Virus record (IMG/VR): IMGVR_UViG_3300030108_003905
Location: 21,750-44,831 of that record
Direction: 5' to 3' (one strand)
DNA: 23,082 nucleotides
Source of the DNA: a virus
Shown: one piece after another, positions 20,259 through 23,082 of the stretch
How the letters are laid out: the number at the start of each line of letters is the position of its first letter
How positions within the stretch are numbered: position 1 is the first letter of the stretch
Notes under the pieces: generated by a model
The model's database searches: none
The model's input: the letters and a program-made list of their open reading frames with translations, nothing else
Told to the model about the DNA's origin: nothing
Made by a program: the position numbers and the translations under genes

Positions 20259-20278
20259 ATAACGTGAATAGGATAAAT

Positions 20279-20342
20279 CACCACTCCCCTATACTATACG
20301 TAAGGGGTCGATTGTGAATCGTCAATCGCTGGTCGAGTGGTG
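20279..20342. repeat. Possible three-way junction (outer 8-bp stem, two inner hairpins)
   Basis: Outer arms CACCACTC (20279-20286) and GAGTGGTG (20335-20342) are perfectly complementary. Between them lie a hairpin CCCCT(A)TAC / GTAAGGGG (20286-20307, one bulged base) and a hairpin CGATT-GTG-AATCG (20309-20321). Together these would form a three-way junction or cruciform. Seen directly as complementarity; folding is inferred. Confidence 0.5.
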
Positions 20343-20487
20343 GTGTGAGGTGTTAGGTTGTGTCGCTCTCTGCGATAGGGAGGACTGGGGATGTGACGAT
20401 TAGGATGATAATGTAAAGGGGACATGGATGAGGACTGCCTATCACTGCTACGTTACCTTCTGCTCGTGGCTCCCAATTTGGTGTAGT

Positions 20488-20508
20488 GTGTTATTTGTTA
20501 GATAACAC
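20488..20508. repeat. Hairpin GTGTTAT / ATAACAC
   Basis: Perfect 7-bp inverted repeat with a 7-nt loop (TTGTTAG), isolated in the non-coding region. AT-rich compared with the surrounding hairpins. Confidence 0.45.
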
Positions 20509-20596
20509 GAACAAGCACCGTTGGCCGGTTTTCCGTCAGGTTTTACAAAGCATGACCATAGAAGACTTACGTCCTCATCCATGTGGAGTGAGAAGG

Positions 20597-20654
20597 CCAC
20601 CCACACCGTCACATCACACTGGTATCGCTCCAGTCGTGCGTGCGGTGTGGGTAG
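20597..20654. repeat. Long stem-loop with nested hairpin
   Basis: Arms CCACCCACACCG (20597-20608) and CGGTGTGGGTAG (20643-20654) pair with a single mismatch (11 of 12). Inside lies a second hairpin, ACTGG / CCAGT (20618-20634). The size and nesting suggest a structured RNA or a DNA secondary structure rather than a simple terminator. Confidence 0.5.
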
Positions 20655-20822
20655 CGGGGAGTGGGTTGCAGAGTATACACCCCCTGCAAGGGTCGTTCCC
20701 TGATTCCGAGTCCGTCGGTTCACATCAGGTGTGGGTGCTGTGTGTGCCCAAGTTGTCAGGTGTGTAAAGTCAGTTCAATACACCCGATTCAGTGCTGTAG
20801 TCGCACACACAAGGGGAATGGG

Positions 20823-20854
20823 GCCACCCACCCGACCTGAATCGAGTGGGTGGC
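20823..20854 (-). terminator. Third of three hairpins downstream of the 20911 gene
   Basis: Perfect 9-bp arms GCCACCCAC / GTGGGTGGC with a 14-nt loop that can form a further 3-bp CGA/TCG. Not followed by a T-run on the minus strand, so a classical bacterial intrinsic terminator is unlikely. Confidence 0.4.
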
Positions 20855-20860
20855 GGACAA

Positions 20861-20880
20861 CTGTGGTACGCATACCACAG
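20861..20880 (-). terminator. Second of three hairpins downstream of the 20911 gene
   Basis: Perfect 8-bp arms CTGTGGTA / TACCACAG with loop CGCA. Lies between the first and third hairpins. Could be a stable 3' end, a processing site or an operator. Confidence 0.45.
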
Positions 20881-20890
20881 GTTACGACGT

Positions 20891-20912
20891 GAGTGGGTCA
20901 GTTACCCGACTC
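20891..20912 (-). terminator. Hairpin overlapping the stop codon of the 20911 gene
   Basis: Arms GAGTGGGT and ACCC(G)ACTC pair with one bulge. The hairpin begins within the TGA stop (20911-20913), so it would form immediately behind a terminating ribosome. First of three stacked hairpins. Confidence 0.45.
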
Positions 20913-21495
20913 AAGCGTTGTTCTGAGCCTCAAGGAATGCCTTGAAGTCGAGAAGTTGTGAGTTGGTCATGTGGATGGGGGTCATCTCAGCATCAGCCAT
21001 TGGCTCAGGTGTGACACCATCGGTGATTGGTTCGCCTTCGGCGGTCATGTAACCCGCTTCGATGGCTTGTGCCTGTGTGAGTCCGTCGCCGACGTTGCCA
21101 GTGGCTCGCTTGACCTCAGCGAATTCGGCACGTGTGCATGGGTTCTTGCGACCAGTGCGCTCGCTCGGTGTCCACGGGTTCTCCTTGCCGTGGATGATGT
21201 GCATCAGCCATGCGAGGTTGGATGATTCGCCTGTGCGACCTTGACGGTCAGGCTTGCCTGTGTATGTTGCCTCGATTGCGTCAGCCATTGCTGCCGTGTC
21301 GCCTGTGATGAAGGCTCCCTGTATGCGGGTCAGTGTTTGGTGCATGATGCCAAGTCCGGATGCGTTGAGCAAGATGGCTTGCAGGTCTTTGACTGCGGCC
21401 TTCGTGCCTCTACGTAGTCGAGTCGCTAACTTCTCGACGTCCGATTCGTTGTTCATGCGTGCTTGCTGTGCTTTACTTACGTGTGTTTTACTCAT
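20911..21495 (-). CDS. Hypothetical protein (194 aa), separately transcribed leftward gene
   Basis: Not recognised. It begins MSKTHVSKAQQARMNNESDV, with a helical N-terminal half (EKLATRLRRGTKAAVKDLQAILLNASGLGIMHQTLTRIQG, residues about 22-60), a basic central part (GKPDRQGRTGESSNLAWLMHIIHGKENPWTPSERTGRKNPC) and an Ala/Glu-rich helical end. The start at 21495 has AGGTGA 6 nt upstream. It stands alone between two non-coding regions, with a promoter-like element and a structured leader before it and three hairpins behind it, the layout of an independently regulated, possibly strongly expressed, gene. DNA binding or replication control would fit the context but is not shown. Confidence 0.8.
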   Translation of the reverse strand: MSKTHVSKAQQARMNNESDVEKLATRLRRGTKAAVKDLQAILLNASGLGIMHQTLTRIQGAFITGDTAAMADAIEATYTGKPDRQGRTGESSNLAWLMHIIHGKENPWTPSERTGRKNPCTRAEFAEVKRATGNVGDGLTQAQAIEAGYMTAEGEPITDGVTPEPMADAEMTPIHMTNSQLLDFKAFLEAQNNA

Positions 21496-21504
21496 GGTTT
21501 TTCA

Positions 21505-21538
21505 CCTGTATTTGCAACCGCCCCCCTACGAATACAGG
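21505..21538 (-). promoter_or_regulatory. Leader hairpin covering part of the ribosome-binding site of the 20911 gene
   Basis: On the minus strand CCTGTATT (21538-21531) pairs perfectly with AATACAGG (21512-21505) across an 18-nt loop containing GGGGGG. The Shine-Dalgarno sequence AGGTGA (21507-21502) begins inside the second arm, so folding would hide it. The loop G-run could pair with C-runs further upstream in the leader, giving an alternative fold. The pairing is seen; a switch is inferred. Confidence 0.5.
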
Positions 21539-21544
21539 GAAGCA

Positions 21545-21578
21545 CCCCCACACCAACGGCGCTGATGCACCGTGGGGG
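21545..21578 (-). promoter_or_regulatory. Leader hairpin CCCCCAC / GTGGGGG
   Basis: Perfect 7-bp GC-rich arms around a 20-nt loop, in the leader of the 20911 gene. It is the middle of three predicted leader hairpins. Confidence 0.45.
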
Positions 21579-21583
21579 AGATG

Positions 21584-21601
21584 CCCCCCAAGTGAGGGGG
21601 G
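21584..21601 (-). promoter_or_regulatory. Leader hairpin CCCCCC / GGGGGG
   Basis: Perfect 6-bp all-GC stem with a 6-nt loop (AAGTGA on the plus strand). It lies at the expected 5' end of the message from promoter C. Its C-run could compete for the G-run in the loop of the hairpin at 21505-21538. Confidence 0.45.
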
Positions 21602-21626
21602 AAGCCGACCTATCATTATCTTCCGA

Positions 21627-21644
21627 CTTTAAATACCCCAATCC
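21627..21644 (-). promoter_or_regulatory. Candidate promoter C (GGATTGGGGTATTTAAAG)
   Basis: The minus strand reads GGATTGGGGTATTTAAAG. It shares GGATTG..(C/G)TATTTAAAG with promoter B and the TATTTAAAG core with A. It lies about 136 nt before the 21495 start, so transcription would begin near 21605, just before the first leader hairpin. Archaeal-type TATA assignment is inference. Confidence 0.5.
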
Positions 21645-21867
21645 AAAAAAGGGCAACTCACAGTGGGCTTTACCACCACTCGATAGCGACCACCAATCAC
21701 ACACGGAGGGGGCTTTACGAGGGGGGCTTTACGCCGCTTACAGAAGCATCAACAATGACACACACCCATATGTGTGGGGCTTGCCCCCGACCAACCAACC
21801 GACTACCCCACACAGCGAGGCCACTGACACACCACAGCGGCCTGACTCACACACCACAGCGAGGCGG

Positions 21868-21905
21868 CTCTCATGCGTGACTGCTGATTCGCTTTCCCAT
21901 GAGAG
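21868..21905. repeat. Inverted repeat CTCTCATG / CATGAGAG
   Basis: Perfect 8-bp arms separated by 22 nt, within the repeat-rich region. Too widely spaced for a tight hairpin; more like a two-site protein-binding element, or a cruciform. Confidence 0.45.
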
Positions 21906-21945
21906 TAGTAGCCCTTTCACGGGCGACGGCTCACCACGCCCCCTG

Positions 21946-22013
21946 TGCTGACACAGGCGACTGCCCTACTGTACGTGAGGGGGCGGCCTCTGCTGACACA
22001 GGCGGCTACCCTA
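21946..22013. repeat. 23-nt imperfect direct repeat
   Basis: TGCTGACACAGGCG(A/G)CT plus (G/A)CCCTA occurs at 21946-21968 and 21991-22013 with two mismatches and a 45-nt offset. CACAGCG repeats lie further left, at about 21807-21866. Confidence 0.5.
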
Positions 22014-22184
22014 AACGTGTGACTGCGAGCCGACACACACGTGTTGGTGTGTCCCACACGTGTAGCCGCTTTACCACACATGAGAACGGCTCACTGCGAG
22101 GGCTTTACGAGGGGCTTTACTTAGGCGGAGGGATGGCTTTACGAGGGCGCTTTACGCTGCTTGAGCCACACACGGCGCTCGACC

Positions 22185-22224
22185 AAAATTTTGAAAAATT
22201 TTTAGGGTACTAAGCCACCTTAGT
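22185..22224 (+). promoter_or_regulatory. AT-rich promoter-like stretch and hairpin before the rightward gene
   Basis: AAAATTTTGAAAAATTTTTA (from 22185) is the only AT-rich run in the divergent region and lies 70-90 nt before the ATG at 22275. It is followed by a 6-bp hairpin ACTAAG-CCAC-CTTAGT (22209-22224). Probably the promoter region of the rightward gene; no consensus is strong enough to place a start site. Confidence 0.4.
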
Positions 22225-22274
22225 GTACTAAAAGCCTGCGGCACCGTTAAGCCACAGGGCTACATGGCTCGCTC

Positions 22275-23051
22275 ATGGACCCGTTTGAAACAGCGTGGTC
22301 AATTCTCAAGGGGGACTTTATTCTCGGTGGCCAAGACGATGATTTAGGTAACTTCGCTGCTGATTACAGTGGCCCCGAATACGAGGGCACTCCCTTTGAA
22401 ACGGCACTTCCGCCCCTTCAACGATTTGAACGATACAACCCAATCAACATGCACTTCGGCACAAAGCGAATGATGATGCCGCAGTCCATGGCAAATATCT
22501 CGGAAGGTCAGGTATCTCCACGTGTGACTCGTGTGGTAGACGATGTTCCGACACAGCAACCGTACTTCCGTGGCTCGTCGATGCCCAGCGTTAGAGATGG
22601 AGGTATAGCAGCCGTCAACGTAGCAAGTGCGTTAGCCGACAAAAAGGTGAACAACTTTGATGACTTTGCCCGCTTGGTAGGTAGCACAGCGGCGCATGAG
22701 GAAGTGCATCGGCTTATTGAGCCTGAAATCCATCAATGGGCAACGCAGCAGTCAGGTGTGAAGAATCACGACCCGGAGGACTTTGAGCACTCGCTGCCTG
22801 CCACCCGTGCATATGGAATACTTAGTTCACTGGGTCATGAGAAAGGAGCCTTTGCTCTTACTCCCGGCATGACTCAAAAAGAAAAAGACAAATTTTTGAG
22901 GCGACGATATGCCTTTTCACCTTACCTCAGAGACCCTGAACGGCTCGTAAATGAACTTCACCTTGCACGAAGCCCTATGCCACCTGACTCGACTCTGACT
23001 TTGGACGAGTTGCGAGAGGCTATCGCCGCCCGAATGCGTCAGCAAGAATAA
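22275..23051 (+). CDS. Hypothetical protein with HEEVH (zincin-like) motif
   Basis: A 258-residue protein and the only rightward gene. It begins MDPFETAWSILKGDF, a short acidic/helical opening seen on many small proteins of marine viruses. Residues 137-150 read 'STAAHEEVHRLIEP', which fits the HExxH zinc-metalloprotease motif on a helix (H141, E142, H145); a third ligand might be a Glu in 'PERLVNELHLAR' (221-232) but is unproven. The N-terminal 100 residues are Pro/Met-rich and look disordered. No signal peptide or membrane segment. It begins a rightward module and could be a virion, protease or host-interaction protein; the metalloprotease idea rests on one motif. Confidence 0.78.
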   Translation: MDPFETAWSILKGDFILGGQDDDLGNFAADYSGPEYEGTPFETALPPLQRFERYNPINMHFGTKRMMMPQSMANISEGQVSPRVTRVVDDVPTQQPYFRGSSMPSVRDGGIAAVNVASALADKKVNNFDDFARLVGSTAAHEEVHRLIEPEIHQWATQQSGVKNHDPEDFEHSLPATRAYGILSSLGHEKGAFALTPGMTQKEKDKFLRRRYAFSPYLRDPERLVNELHLARSPMPPDSTLTLDELREAIAARMRQQE

Positions 23052-23082
23052 TATCACACGTCTGCCTCAGACCACCATGGTC
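23052..23082. other. Downstream of the rightward gene; short hairpin
   Basis: Contains the hairpin GTCTG-CCT-CAGAC (23060-23072) and then ACCATGGTC, whose ATG (23077) could open the next rightward gene. Too little sequence to judge. Confidence 0.3.

Larger units (their letters stand above)
20187..20910. other. Non-coding region rich in inverted repeats
   Basis: No convincing gene on either strand. I find at least eight inverted repeats with perfect or nearly perfect arms: 20243-20258, 20279-20342 (enclosing two more), 20488-20508, 20597-20654 (with an inner hairpin), 20823-20854, 20861-20880 and 20891-20912, plus TTGCAG/CTGCAA near 20670. This density is unlike anything in the coding array. 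Possible roles are a replication origin, packaging site or structured RNA; the sequence alone does not decide. Confidence 0.6.
21667..22155. repeat. Eight GCTTTAC(G) elements, iteron-like
   Basis: Exact GCTTTAC at 21667, 21712, 21726, 22068, 22102, 22114, 22136 and 22149, all in the same orientation, most within GGGCTTTACGAGGG. Three pairs are spaced 12-14 nt, about one helical turn. Such pairs of short direct repeats resemble iterons bound by a replication initiator; no function is demonstrated. Confidence 0.55.
21496..22274. other. Non-coding repeat-rich divergent region
   Basis: No supportable gene. It holds the leader and promoter of the leftward gene (21496-21644), eight GCTTTAC elements, three CACAGCG repeats, a 23-nt direct repeat, an 8-bp inverted repeat (21868-21905), and an AT-rich stretch before the rightward gene (22185-22207). 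It lies at the divergence point of the leftward and rightward genes, a usual place for an origin or control region. Confidence 0.6.

Noticed and set aside
20700-20760. tRNA-like T-arm (GGTTCACATC)
   Set aside because: No flanking stem, acceptor or anticodon arm could be paired.
21463-21951. Plus-strand 162-codon frame across the repeat region
   Set aside because: Pro/Thr/Ser/His-rich translation of repeats, no leader, and it runs over promoter C and the leader hairpins.
21667-22155. CRISPR-like array
   Set aside because: Repeats are 7-15 nt with very short and irregular spacing, not the 24-40 nt repeat/spacer pattern, and there are no cas genes.
22264-22347. Short plus-strand frame from the ATG at 22264 (MARSWTRLKQRGQ...)
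   Set aside because: 27 codons, out of frame with the 22275 gene, no clear ribosome-binding site; probably incidental.

Overview
The window looks like the accessory/early region of a tailed virus, probably one that infects archaea. Every recognisable gene belongs to a family common in tailed viruses: a Pyr_excise-type glycosylase-like protein, a DUF932 protein, a SNF2 helicase, 'GPW...LIADAPLLL' proteins, and a GGCGMDxGF protein. The case for an archaeal host is circumstantial. Candidate promoters are TATA-like (TATTTAAAG, with two of them nearly identical over 26 nt), no -35/-10 pairs stand out, and 14 of 58 leftward genes encode small Cys-rich proteins. A marine euryarchaeal (magrovirus-like) virus would fit, but a bacteriophage is not excluded. 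No terminase, capsid, integrase, tRNA, rRNA or CRISPR array is visible.

Layout. From 1 to 20027 there is an almost gapless leftward (minus-strand) array of 57 genes. They are joined by ATGA or TGATG overlaps or gaps of 0-23 nt, and only one gap exceeds 100 nt (6888-7022, a promoter/leader). Fifteen complete genes encode fewer than 60 residues. Candidate promoters lie upstream of the genes starting at 20027, 17413 and 6887, which would divide the array into three transcription units. The leftmost unit carries the DUF932 protein, many Cys-rich proteins and the glycosylase-like protein. The middle unit carries the SNF2 helicase and a tandem family of 'MIDTDKYEGH' paralogues. The rightmost unit carries small zinc-finger-like and unknown proteins.

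From 20028 to 20910 lies an 883-nt non-coding stretch full of inverted repeats, including a possible three-way junction and three consecutive hairpins that end at the stop codon of the next gene. A single leftward gene (20911-21495) has its own TATA-like element and a leader predicted to form three hairpins, the last covering part of the ribosome-binding site. From 21496 to 22274 there is a second non-coding, GC-rich stretch with eight GCTTTAC elements, direct repeats and inverted repeats; it separates the leftward array from a rightward gene (22275-23051) with an HEEVH motif. This divergent, repeat-rich segment is the best candidate for a replication origin or control region.

The most unusual features are two. 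First, a few near-identical junction sequences (stop codon + Shine-Dalgarno + start) are reused at many gene boundaries. Second, in the tandem paralogue array a conserved N-terminal header and a conserved core segment occur together or separately in nine neighbouring genes. Both suggest an array that gains, loses and reshuffles small genes through short shared sequences. Functions are assigned only where a family is recognisable; most genes here are hypothetical.
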